In this document: positions 7,124-15,922 of the stretch, piece after piece
Layout of the letters: each line of letters starts with the position of its first letter
How positions within the stretch are numbered: position 1 is the first letter of the stretch
NCBI GenBank assembly: GCA_045542115.1
Contig: JAZQKK010000033.1
Span: forward strand, 1-64,000
Source of the DNA: RGIG995 sp045542115
Lineage (GTDB): Bacteria; Bacillota; Clostridia; Oscillospirales; UBA644
DNA length: 64,000 bases
Direction of reading: 5' to 3'
Translations under genes and position numbers: made by a program
The notes under the pieces: model-generated
The model's input: only the letters and a program-made list of their open reading frames with translations
The model's database searches: none
What the model was told of the DNA's origin: nothing

Positions 7124-8844
7124 CGCACTTCCTCCCGTTCAAACTGAGAATAGTAAATTTCCTGATAAACCTCGCAAGACGAAAGCAATTCGTTGTGAGT
7201 CCCCATTCCGACGACTTCTCCGTCATCTAAAACCAAAATGAGGTCTGCGTGACGAACCGAGGAGGCTCGTTGAGAAACGATAAAAGTCGTAGGGCGGAAG
7301 GGCATATTCTGTAAAGCATTACGCAACGATGCTTCGGTTGCATAATCCAAGGCAGAAGCAGAATCGTCCAATATTAGAATTTCGGGTTGACGAACCAAAG
7401 CTCGGGCAATAGTCAATCGCTGACGCTGACCCCCGGAGAAGTTCCGACCGTTTTGCTCCACGATTGCATCCAGCTTACCGTCTTTTTCCCGAACAAAATC
7501 CTCCGCCTGAGCGATGCGAAGTGCCTGCCAGAGTTCCTCATCGGAAGCATCTTCTTTCCCCCATTTTAAATTGTCCCGAATTGTTCCGCGGAACAAAACT
7601 GCTTTTTGGGGAACGATTCCGATATTTTTCCGAAGACTTTCGGTGTCAAATTCAGAAATAGGAACGCCTTTGTAATAAACTGAACCGGACGTAGCGTCGT
7701 AAAAACGGGGAATCAAATTGATAAGAGACGTTTTCCCGGATCCGGTCCCGCCTAAAATCCCTACGGTCTGTCCGCACTGAACCGAAAACGTAACATTGGA
7801 AAGTGCCGGCTGAGCATCCGCAAAATATTGAATCCCAACCTTTTCGAAACGAAGGATTTCTGCTTTGGAATCTCCGTCTGTCCGCGTCCCTGAAATTTGT
7901 GACGGCACGATATCAAACACGTCACTGACCCGTTTCGCACCGGCCAACGCCTTCGTAATAGTGACGACCAGATTCGCAAACTTTACAAGTTCTGTCAAAA
8001 TTTGGGACATATAGTTAATGAGGGCAACGACCATTCCCTGGCTAATAATTCCAAAGTCTACCCGTACTGCGCCAACATAAAGAAGCACAACGATTCCAAG
8101 ATTTACGATTACGTAGGTCAAAGGATTCATCAATGCGGATATCCGCCCAACGTTACACTGAAAGGCGGCTAACTCTTTATTCATTTCGTTGAATTCAATC
8201 TGCTCGTCCGTCTGTTTATTAAAGGCACGGATCACTCTGACACCGGAAAGGTTTTCCCGGGTTTTCAACACAACCCCATCTACTTTTTTTTGCAGCATCT
8301 TATACTTTGGCAGCGTAACTCTCATAATCAGCCAAACCACCAAGTATAGCAACGGGATGACTGCAACAAAAATCAAAGCAGATACGCCATCGATAACAAA
8401 GGCCATCACCATTGCACCCAAAACAACGAAGGGTGAACGAAGCAACAAGCGGAGAGTCATATTCACCCCGGTCTGCATCAGATTCACATCCCCGGTCATT
8501 CGGGTAATCATCGTTGAAGTTCCAAGCGTATCCATATCTTTGTATGACAGAGACTGTAAATGGGAAAATAATGATTTACGAACTCCGGCAGAAAAACCAA
8601 CGGCAGATTTTGCAGAAAAGTACTGTGCCGTAACCGCGGCAAGAAGCCCAATAACACCAAGTCCGACTAAAACACAGGACATTCCCACGATATAATTTTT
8701 ATCTTTGTTCGCAATCCCTGTGTCAATAATTGCGGCCATTACCAAGGGAACCAGCAACTCTAAAATAGCCTCAAAAAGTTTAAATAACGGGGCAAGAATC
8801 GTTTCTTTTTTATATGGTGCCAGATATCGCAACATTTTTTTCAT
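7120..8844 (-). CDS. ABC exporter subunit, degenerate-site half
   Basis: Membrane domain followed by a nucleotide-binding domain with Walker A GGTGSGKTS and signature FSGGQRQRL. The Walker B reads ILILDDSASALD: the catalytic Glu is replaced by Asp. The H-loop region reads IVSQRASS, with Gln in place of the switch His. Both changes are standard for the non-hydrolysing half of heterodimeric exporters. The ATG at 8844 is chosen over 8862 because GGAG lies 8 bases before it. First gene of a four-gene operon (two exporter halves, phosphatase, rlmA) behind a strong promoter. Confidence 0.9.
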   Translation of the reverse strand: MKKMLRYLAPYKKETILAPLFKLFEAILELLVPLVMAAIIDTGIANKDKNYIVGMSCVLVGLGVIGLLAAVTAQYFSAKSAVGFSAGVRKSLFSHLQSLSYKDMDTLGTSTMITRMTGDVNLMQTGVNMTLRLLLRSPFVVLGAMVMAFVIDGVSALIFVAVIPLLYLVVWLIMRVTLPKYKMLQKKVDGVVLKTRENLSGVRVIRAFNKQTDEQIEFNEMNKELAAFQCNVGRISALMNPLTYVIVNLGIVVLLYVGAVRVDFGIISQGMVVALINYMSQILTELVKFANLVVTITKALAGAKRVSDVFDIVPSQISGTRTDGDSKAEILRFEKVGIQYFADAQPALSNVTFSVQCGQTVGILGGTGSGKTSLINLIPRFYDATSGSVYYKGVPISEFDTESLRKNIGIVPQKAVLFRGTIRDNLKWGKEDASDEELWQALRIAQAEDFVREKDGKLDAIVEQNGRNFSGGQRQRLTIARALVRQPEILILDDSASALDYATEASLRNALQNMPFRPTTFIVSQRASSVRHADLILVLDDGEVVGMGTHNELLSSCEVYQEIYYSQFEREEVR

Positions 8845-8879
8845 TAAACATTCTCCGGACATTATAAGTTGTACCTTTT

Positions 8880-8908
8880 ATTTTAACATAAAACATACGG
8901 TAAGTCAA
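8880..8908 (-). promoter_or_regulatory. Promoter of ABC exporter operon
   Basis: On the minus strand TTGACT (8908-8903), a 17-bp spacer and TAAAAT (8885-8880), about 35 bases before the first start codon. Confidence 0.7.
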
Positions 8909-8991
8909 GGGATTCTTGCGGAAAGAATCGAACTTATCGTTACAAATTTTTTCCCTAAAAGATAGTTCAGTTTTTTGTCGAAAAAGAACTC

Positions 8992-9020
8992 TTGCAGAGA
9001 CCGTCTTATTATGTTATAAT
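8992..9020 (+). promoter_or_regulatory. Promoter of DUF1846-glyA
   Basis: TTGCAG (8992-8997), 17-bp spacer, TATAAT (9015-9020). It is divergent from the ABC exporter promoter. Confidence 0.7.
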
Positions 9021-9073
9021 AAGAGTGTATTTTATTTTGCAAAGGAATGGGCTAAACCCAAAGGAAAGCAGAA

Positions 9074-10558
9074 ATGGACAAGATTGGCTTTAACAACGAA
9101 GAATACTTGAAACTCCAAACCCAACACATCAAAGAACGAATTTCCAGCTTTGGCGGGAAGCTGTACCTTGAAGTTGGGGGAAAACTGTTTGACGATTTTC
9201 ACGCTGCCCGGGTACTCCCCGGCTTTCAACCCGACTCCAAAATCCGTATGCTCCGTCACTTAAAAGACCAGGCGGAAGTTGTCATTGTAATCAGTGCTTC
9301 TTCTATTGAGCAAAGCAAAAAGAGAAATGACCTGGGAATTACTTACGATATGGAAGTGCTTCGGCTAATCGATGCTTTTACGGAATGTGGCCTTTTTGTC
9401 GGAAGCGTTGTCATTACGCAATATGCCTCCCAGCCCTTGGCAAACGCATTTCAAAATCGATTGGAAAACCTGGGAATCCGGGTATACCGTCATTATCCCA
9501 TTCCCGGCTACCCCTCAAACACCAAATTGATCGTCAGCGACGACGGATATGGAAAAAACGAATATATTGAAACTTCCCGTCCTCTCGTCGTCGTTACTGC
9601 TCCCGGTCCCGGAAGTGGCAAAATGGCCACCTGCCTTTCCCAGCTTTATCACGATAATAAGCGGGGTATTTCCGCCGGTTACGCAAAATACGAAACCTTC
9701 CCCATTTGGAATCTTCCCTTAAAACATCCGGTCAATCTGGCTTACGAAGCCGCGACTGCCGATTTGAATGACGTCAATATGATTGACCCTTTCCATCTGG
9801 AACATTACGGGAAAACGGCGGTAAACTACAACCGCGACGTGGAAATTTTCCCGGTTTTGAATGCCATCTTTGAAAAAATCTCGGGAGCATCTCCCTATTA
9901 TTCTCCCACGGATATGGGAGTAAATATGGCAGGGTTTGCCATTGATGACGATGCCGCGGTAAAACAGGCCGCCCGAAACGAAATCATTCGCAGATATTAC
10001 TCTACCCTGTGTCGAAAGAGAACCGGCATTGCTGACGACGATGAGGTTTATAAACAAGAGCTGATTATGAATCAAGCCGAATGTTCTCCGGAGGATCGGG
10101 CCTGTATTCGGGCAGCACTACTTCGAGCGGAAGCAACGGGAGCACCGTCTACGGCTATCGAATTAAAGGATGGCACCCTTGTTACCGGTAGAACGTCTCC
10201 CCTGTTTGGAGCCTCCTCCGCCTGTATCCTGAACGCATTGAAAGTCCTCGCCGGAATTCCTCACGAAGTACAGGTGATTTCCCCTGCGGTCATTGAACCG
10301 ATTCAGGAATTAAAAGTGAAAAACCTGGGCAATCACAATCCCAGATTGCATACCGACGAAACGTTGATCGCCCTTGCCGTATCTGCAACGACGAACGAAG
10401 CTGCGGCAAAAGCAATGAAAATGCTCCCCAATTTGGCAGGATGTGAAGCTCATTCTACGGTCATTCTCTCCTCGGTGGACAGCGACGTCTTCCGTAAGTT
10501 GGGAATGAATCTCACCTGTGAACCCCAATATCAAAATAAACGTCTTTATCACAAATAA
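9074..10558 (+). CDS. DUF1846 family protein
   Basis: A 494-residue cytosolic protein that matches DUF1846 along its length: the N-terminal MDKIGFNNEEYLKLQT, the segment LGITYDMEVLRLIDAF and the motif TAPGPGSGKMATCLSQLYH, which looks like a P-loop-type phosphate-binding turn. The family is widespread in Firmicutes with no settled function. The start ATG follows AAGGA. The gene ends 11 bases before glyA and probably shares its transcript, which hints at a link to one-carbon or nucleotide metabolism, but that is inference from position only. Confidence 0.85.
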   Translation: MDKIGFNNEEYLKLQTQHIKERISSFGGKLYLEVGGKLFDDFHAARVLPGFQPDSKIRMLRHLKDQAEVVIVISASSIEQSKKRNDLGITYDMEVLRLIDAFTECGLFVGSVVITQYASQPLANAFQNRLENLGIRVYRHYPIPGYPSNTKLIVSDDGYGKNEYIETSRPLVVVTAPGPGSGKMATCLSQLYHDNKRGISAGYAKYETFPIWNLPLKHPVNLAYEAATADLNDVNMIDPFHLEHYGKTAVNYNRDVEIFPVLNAIFEKISGASPYYSPTDMGVNMAGFAIDDDAAVKQAARNEIIRRYYSTLCRKRTGIADDDEVYKQELIMNQAECSPEDRACIRAALLRAEATGAPSTAIELKDGTLVTGRTSPLFGASSACILNALKVLAGIPHEVQVISPAVIEPIQELKVKNLGNHNPRLHTDETLIALAVSATTNEAAAKAMKMLPNLAGCEAHSTVILSSVDSDVFRKLGMNLTCEPQYQNKRLYHK

Positions 10559-10569
10559 AGGAGAATATT

Positions 10570-11820
10570 ATGTACGAGAATTATCTTGATACCATTGATT
10601 TTGTCCGTAATTTCGATTCTGAAATTGCCGATGCGATGCAGTTAGAATTAGGTCGACAGAGAGATAACATTGAGCTGATTGCCTCAGAAAACTACGTTTC
10701 GCCTGCCGTAATGGCCGCAATGGGATCGGTTTTAACCAATAAATATGCAGAAGGATATCCCGACCACCGTTATTACGGCGGATGCCAGTATGTAGATATC
10801 GTTGAAAATATTGCAAGAGACCGGGCCAAAGAGTTGTTTGGTGCAGAACACGCAAACGTACAACCCCACTCCGGCGCACAGGCGAATATGGCTGCCTACG
10901 CCGCAATCCTTCAACCCGGTGATACGGTGATGGGGATGTCCTTGGCAGAAGGAGGCCACTTGACCCACGGATCCCCGGTCAATGCATCGGGAAAACTTTA
11001 CAAATTCGTCGCCTACGGCGTTAATGAAGACGGCTATATCGATTACGACAAAATGCTGGAAACGGCGAAGGAATGTAAGCCCAAACTCATCGTTGCCGGT
11101 GCATCTGCCTATCCCAGAACCATTCGCTTCGATAAAATTTCCGAAATCGCAAAGGAAGTCGGGGCCTACTTTATGGTAGATATGGCCCACATTGCCGGAC
11201 TTGTGGCTGCCGGTCTTCATCCGAATCCCGTACCTTATGCAGACATTGTTACAACAACCACCCATAAGACCCTTCGGGGACCTCGCGGTGGCTTGATTTT
11301 GTGCAAAGAAGCCTTGGCGAAAGCAATTGATAAAGCAATCTTCCCCGGAAATCAAGGGGGTCCGTTGATGCATATCATTGCTGCAAAAGCCGTTTGTTTC
11401 GGCGAAGCCCTCAAACCGGAATTTAAAGAATATCAGCAAAGAATCGTTGACAATGCCCAAACCCTCTCCAAAGCTCTTCTGGAAAAAGGATTAAAATTAG
11501 TGTCCGGAGGAACGGATAACCATCTGATGCTTCTTGACCTGCGCGGAACGGGTGTCACCGGAAAAGAATTGGAACATCGCCTGGATGAAGTTCATATTAC
11601 TCTGAACAAAAATGCCGTCCCTGCTGACCCCGAAAAGCCTTTTGTAACCAGCGGCGTCCGCATCGGAACCCCTGCCGTAACTACCCGGGGATTTGGAAAA
11701 GACGAGATGCTTAAAATTGCCGATTTTATTGCCCTTGCTGTTTATGATTTTGAAAACAGCAAGGAATCCATTCTTTCCGGCGTTGCGGAAATTTGCAAAC
11801 AATTTCCAATGTACGAATAA
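10570..11820 (+). CDS. glyA: Serine hydroxymethyltransferase
   Basis: Converts serine and tetrahydrofolate to glycine and 5,10-methylene-tetrahydrofolate, the main cellular one-carbon source. The 416-residue length is standard. The PLP-lysine motif TTTTHKTLRGPRGG lies near residue 230, the N-terminal ELIASENYVSPAVMAAMGS and the YAEGYPDHRYYGGC substrate segment are intact. AAGGAG sits 7 bases before the ATG. It is downstream of the DUF1846 gene in one likely operon. Confidence 0.97.
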   Translation: MYENYLDTIDFVRNFDSEIADAMQLELGRQRDNIELIASENYVSPAVMAAMGSVLTNKYAEGYPDHRYYGGCQYVDIVENIARDRAKELFGAEHANVQPHSGAQANMAAYAAILQPGDTVMGMSLAEGGHLTHGSPVNASGKLYKFVAYGVNEDGYIDYDKMLETAKECKPKLIVAGASAYPRTIRFDKISEIAKEVGAYFMVDMAHIAGLVAAGLHPNPVPYADIVTTTTHKTLRGPRGGLILCKEALAKAIDKAIFPGNQGGPLMHIIAAKAVCFGEALKPEFKEYQQRIVDNAQTLSKALLEKGLKLVSGGTDNHLMLLDLRGTGVTGKELEHRLDEVHITLNKNAVPADPEKPFVTSGVRIGTPAVTTRGFGKDEMLKIADFIALAVYDFENSKESILSGVAEICKQFPMYE

Positions 11821-11831
11821 CGTGGATACTG

Positions 11832-11933
11832 TCAAAAGCCAAGCTCTTGCCAAAGCTTGTGGCGAAAATCTTCGGTACTGTCCCAAAGAATACTGAACAG
11901 AACGATAGCAGATACAATAGTAAATACGGTCAT
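11832..11933 (-). CDS. 33-residue single-pass membrane peptide
   Basis: A short ORF beginning MTVFTIVSAIVLFSILWDST and ending with a charged tail (EDFRHKLWQELGF). The first ~17 residues form one hydrophobic membrane segment, and the tail would face the cytoplasm or outside. An AAAGGAGT ribosome site lies 7 bases before the ATG and a TATAAT box (11970-11965 on the minus strand) about 30 bases before that, so it looks like a real gene between two convergent/divergent neighbours. I do not recognise the family. It might tune a membrane protein, or be a type I toxin-like peptide. Confidence 0.55.
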   Translation of the reverse strand: MTVFTIVSAIVLFSILWDSTEDFRHKLWQELGF

Positions 11934-12036
11934 AATCAAGACTCCTTTTTTCTTTTATGCCCCTATTATACCGTATTGTATGTCCTATAAAAAGGACTTA
12001 ATTGTATAAAATCGCTCAAAATAGGAGGAACGAGCA

Positions 12037-15000
12037 ATGTTGTACAAAAAGAACGATTCAAAGGAACTGTCCCCGGAATTGTTCCAAAACCCCACCGCAG
12101 AATACCGTGGAACTCCCTTCTGGGCTTGGAACGGCAAGTTGGAAAAAGACGAACTGCTCCGCCAAATTGAAATTTTTAAGGAAATGGGATTGGGCGGATT
12201 CCATATGCACGTGCGTACCGGCCTGGAAAACACGTATTTGGGAGATGAATTTAAAGAACTGGTCCAGGCTTGTACTAAAAAAGCAAAGGACGAGCAGATG
12301 CTTTCCTGGCTTTATGACGAAGACCGTTGGCCTTCCGGTGCAGCAGGTGGGATTGTCACGAAGGACAAACAATTCCGCAAACGCCACGCACTGTTTACTG
12401 CAACCCCCTATCAAGGAAACGAAAATAACAAATTTAACGGTTCTCAGGCCCGAGCGGTCCGTCAGGGCGACGGTGAATTGTTGGCAATTTACGATATTGA
12501 ACTGACCGATGACGGCTATTTAAAATCTTATCGCCGTATCAAAGACGTTTCAGAGGCGCAATTCGAAGTTCGCTATCTTTATATCGAAATTGCCGCGAAT
12601 TCCACTTGGTACAACAATCAAGCTTACGTCAATACCCTGGACAAAAAAGCAATGGACCGGTTCATTGAAGTTACGTATAACTTCTATAAAGATGCCGTTG
12701 GGGAAGAATTTGACGAAACGGTTCCCGCCATTTTTACCGATGAACCTCAGTTTACCCGCAAGAGTATGTTGACGTTTGCAAGAGAAAAGATTGACGTTAC
12801 CTTACCTTGGACTGATGATTTAAACGATACCTTCCGGGAAGCCTATGGAGAAGATTTGGTTGATTCTTTCCCCGAGCTTATTTGGGATTTGGCCGACGGA
12901 AAAATTTCTACCGTCCGCTATCATTACCACGACCACGTGGCAGAACGCTTTGCCGTTGCATTTGCAGACAATTGCGGAAATTGGTGTAAGGAACACAATT
13001 TGAAATTGACCGGTCATATGATGGAAGAACCGACGTTGCTCAAACAGACTGCGGCACTGGGTGAGGCGATGCGGTCGTACCGTTCCTTCCAATTGCCCGG
13101 TATCGATATGTTGCAAGCACGGTTCGAATATACCACGGCAAAGCAATGCCAATCCGCTGTACATCAGTACGGATACGAAGGAATGATGAGCGAGCTTTAC
13201 GGTGTAACAGGCTGGGATTTCGATTTCCGCGGTCACAAGCTTCACGGAGACTGGCAAGCCGCACTTGGAGTTACGATTCGTGTCCCCCACCTTTCTTGGT
13301 ACACAATGAAGGGGGAAGCAAAACGCGACTATCCCGCGTCGATTCATTATCAATCCCCCTGGTACAAAGAATATTCTTACGTTGAAGACCACTTTGCCCG
13401 TGTGGCATCTGCAATGACCCGCGGAACGCCGGACGTTAAAGTAGGCGTTATTCACCCTGTGGAAAGTTATTGGCTCCATTGGGGACCGGAAGAACAGACT
13501 TCTGCCATCCGGGAACAAATGGACAACAACTTCCAGAACTTGACACAATGGCTCTTGTTCGGTTCTGTGGACTTTGATTTCATCTCGGAATCCCTCTTCC
13601 CCGCCGAATGTCCCACTCCCGGAGCACCTTTGGCGGTAGGAAAAATGAACTATGATGTTATCATTGTTCCCGAATGTGAAACCCTTCGTTCCACGACGTT
13701 GGAACGATTGGAAACATTCCGAAATGCCGGCGGCCGCTTGATCTTCTTGGGACAAAAACCCTCTCTGGAAAATGCAGTACCCTCCGAACGGCCAGGGAAA
13801 CTCTTTGATCTATCCGAACAAATCACTTTCAGCGAAAATCAGATTTTGAATGCTCTCGAAGACATCCGTGCAATATCCATTAAAGGTGCCGACGGAAAAA
13901 ATACCAACAACCTTCTGCATCAGATTCGGGTGGACGGAAACGGGAAATGGGTCTTTATCGCCCACGGCGTGGAACCCTATTCCAAAGATATTTCCACACC
14001 TCAACAGCTGCGGATTACATTATCCGGAGAATGGAACGTTACCCTTTTCGACACGATGACCGGAAAAATTTCCCCCGTTCAGGCGGAAGCCAAAAACGGA
14101 AAAACCTATCTTGTTACCACAATCTACGATTATGACTCTTTGTTGTATCGCCTGACTCCCGTGGGAGAACCTCTCCCCTTGGGAATCAATACTTCCGAAA
14201 CGATCGTTACCGACAATCTCGGTGGAGACTTCTACGTTTATGCTTCTGCGGAAGAACCGGAAGCTGCCGTTCGGGAAACAGGAACAGTGGACGTCCCCAA
14301 TATGGTATGCTATACTCTTTCCGAACCCAACGTATGCTTGATTGACCAAGCGGAATTTGCAAAAGATGATGAACCGTACCGTCCTGCGGAAGAAATTCTT
14401 CGGGCAGACAACATTATCCGTAGTGAATTAGGTCTGGAAAAGAGGGGCGGACACGTGGCTCAGCCTTGGGTCTTGGAGAAGATTCCCGCAACCCATACCA
14501 TCCGTCTTCGCTACACGGTAAACTGCACCTTCCGTTGCCGTGTTCCTTATTTGGCATTGGAAGATGCCGACAAAGCAACGATTCTTTTGAATGGAAAGAA
14601 AATTCACATCACCGATTGCGGTTATTACGTAGATAAATCCATTCGCAAAGTATTGTTGCCGGCGTTGGCGAAAGGTAAAAACGTCATCGAAGTGATTCTT
14701 CCCATCGGCCCGAATACCAATACGGAATGGATGTATCTTTTGGGCAATTTTGCAGTTCACAATGAAGGTCGGATGAATACTCTTTCTCCGTTGCCGGAAA
14801 AGATACCTTTTGATGACATCGTTTATCAAGGTTTCCCCTTTTATAGCGGCGAATTTACTTACCACATTCCGGTGAATTCCGCCGGAGGGGAATTAACCGT
14901 CCGTCTTCCCCGGTTCCGTGCTACGGTCAATAAAGTTTCCGTAGATGGGGCGTCTGAATTGATTGCTTATCCTCCTTACGCGGCTAAAATCCCTATCGCG

Positions 15001-15186
15001 GCAGGAAAACACACCGTTGACCTTACCTGCTATATTCCCCGCACCAACGGATTTGCTCCTCTCCACACGGTCGTGGATGAATATCAGAGTCCCCGGATGT
15101 GGCGGCAGACGGAAGACCGTTGGATTTATAACTATCGATTCTATCCCGAAGGCCTTTTGACAGAACCTCAGATTAAAATTAAATAA
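12037..15186 (+). CDS. Large GH106-like putative glycoside hydrolase
   Basis: A 1049-residue protein. Its N-terminal block (PFWAWNGKLEKDELLRQIE, GLGGFHMHVRTGL, WLYDEDRWPSGAAGG) is characteristic of glycosyl hydrolases related to GH106 alpha-L-rhamnosidases. These have a TIM barrel, a middle glutamine-amidotransferase-like region and C-terminal beta-sandwich domains. The C-terminal ~200 residues are beta-rich and look like carbohydrate-binding modules. There is no signal peptide or membrane segment, so it should act on sugars or oligosaccharides inside the cell. AGGAGG precedes the ATG. It has its own terminator and no sugar transporter beside it. Rhamnosidase specificity is a guess. Confidence 0.65.
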   Translation: MLYKKNDSKELSPELFQNPTAEYRGTPFWAWNGKLEKDELLRQIEIFKEMGLGGFHMHVRTGLENTYLGDEFKELVQACTKKAKDEQMLSWLYDEDRWPSGAAGGIVTKDKQFRKRHALFTATPYQGNENNKFNGSQARAVRQGDGELLAIYDIELTDDGYLKSYRRIKDVSEAQFEVRYLYIEIAANSTWYNNQAYVNTLDKKAMDRFIEVTYNFYKDAVGEEFDETVPAIFTDEPQFTRKSMLTFAREKIDVTLPWTDDLNDTFREAYGEDLVDSFPELIWDLADGKISTVRYHYHDHVAERFAVAFADNCGNWCKEHNLKLTGHMMEEPTLLKQTAALGEAMRSYRSFQLPGIDMLQARFEYTTAKQCQSAVHQYGYEGMMSELYGVTGWDFDFRGHKLHGDWQAALGVTIRVPHLSWYTMKGEAKRDYPASIHYQSPWYKEYSYVEDHFARVASAMTRGTPDVKVGVIHPVESYWLHWGPEEQTSAIREQMDNNFQNLTQWLLFGSVDFDFISESLFPAECPTPGAPLAVGKMNYDVIIVPECETLRSTTLERLETFRNAGGRLIFLGQKPSLENAVPSERPGKLFDLSEQITFSENQILNALEDIRAISIKGADGKNTNNLLHQIRVDGNGKWVFIAHGVEPYSKDISTPQQLRITLSGEWNVTLFDTMTGKISPVQAEAKNGKTYLVTTIYDYDSLLYRLTPVGEPLPLGINTSETIVTDNLGGDFYVYASAEEPEAAVRETGTVDVPNMVCYTLSEPNVCLIDQAEFAKDDEPYRPAEEILRADNIIRSELGLEKRGGHVAQPWVLEKIPATHTIRLRYTVNCTFRCRVPYLALEDADKATILLNGKKIHITDCGYYVDKSIRKVLLPALAKGKNVIEVILPIGPNTNTEWMYLLGNFAVHNEGRMNTLSPLPEKIPFDDIVYQGFPFYSGEFTYHIPVNSAGGELTVRLPRFRATVNKVSVDGASELIAYPPYAAKIPIAAGKHTVDLTCYIPRTNGFAPLHTVVDEYQSPRMWRQTEDRWIYNYRFYPEGLLTEPQIKIK

Positions 15187-15195
15187 TTCTGCAAC

Positions 15196-15228
15196 AAAAA
15201 ATCCACCTTGACAGGTGGATTTTTTTTG
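15196..15228. terminator. Bidirectional terminator
   Basis: AATCCACCT and AGGTGGATT pair around TGAC, flanked by A-run and T-run. It serves both the GH106-like gene and the convergent uvrB-uvrA-trmO operon. Confidence 0.85.
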
Positions 15229-15232
15229 CTTT

Positions 15233-15922
15233 TTAGATTGTTTCACAACGGCATAAAACGGCATTTTTTTCCATCACCCGAAATCCGACTCGAAATCCGG
15301 CACATTCAAAAATGTATTCCCGGTCGGGGGCAGATTGGTAACCCGGTCTTGGGTCTTCTGCAATAACGGAGCAAATCAACTCGGCAATTTCTTTTTTGAC
15401 ACTGTCCAATATGTTGTCAGGATCAGAAACTGTAAGAGCGTATTCGCTCATCGACTCTGCAAATCCTCCGGAAGCCTCCGGGACACAATCCGCAGACGGA
15501 AGATACGGTTTGACGTCATAAATGGGAGTACCATCCATCAAGTCGGCTCCCAAAACCTCAACGTAAGGCCCATCCGGAGAAGATAATACGATATTCGCGA
15601 TTTTTACACAGGAAAGTCCGATAGAGTTGGGCCGATACGGAGAGCGGGTAGCAAACACTCCCATTCGCTGATTTCCTCCCAGCCGGGGCGGGCGAACCGT
15701 AGGAGACCAACCATCTTTAACTGCCTCGGAAAATTGCCAAAGAATCCACAAGTGGGTAAATCCTTCCAATCCACGAAGGGCATCCGGATTTCGATATTCC
15801 GGGGTAAAGATAATTTTGGAACGAATCTCAGGAACCCGACGACTTTGCCGGGGGATTCCGAACTTTCCGGGAAACGGACTTTGCATATAAGCAATCACTT
15901 TCAGAGTCATTTCACCGTTCAT
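15233..15922 (-). CDS. trmO: tRNA t6A37 N6-methyltransferase TrmO
   Basis: TrmO methylates N6-threonylcarbamoyl-adenosine at position 37 of some tRNAs, using SAM bound to an unusual beta-barrel. The conserved family core is present: LRGLEGFTHLWILWQF, then MGVFATRSPYRPNSIGLS, then DLMDGTPIYDVKPYLP. The C-terminal extension (~60 residues, with FRVGFRVMEKN) is normal for the longer TrmO forms. The ATG at 15922 has GGAG 7 bases before it and overlaps the uvrA stop by 11 bases. It is the last gene of the uvr operon on this strand. Confidence 0.9.
   Translation of the reverse strand: MNGEMTLKVIAYMQSPFPGKFGIPRQSRRVPEIRSKIIFTPEYRNPDALRGLEGFTHLWILWQFSEAVKDGWSPTVRPPRLGGNQRMGVFATRSPYRPNSIGLSCVKIANIVLSSPDGPYVEVLGADLMDGTPIYDVKPYLPSADCVPEASGGFAESMSEYALTVSDPDNILDSVKKEIAELICSVIAEDPRPGYQSAPDREYIFECAGFRVGFRVMEKNAVLCRCETI

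Noticed and set aside
11977..12000. GTCCT...AGGAC dyad before the GH106-like gene as operator
   Set aside because: Only five paired bases, too short to separate from chance.
12820..13755. 311-codon ORF on the minus strand inside the GH106-like gene
   Set aside because: It is antisense to a well-supported gene, with Cys/Arg-rich composition and no start signals.
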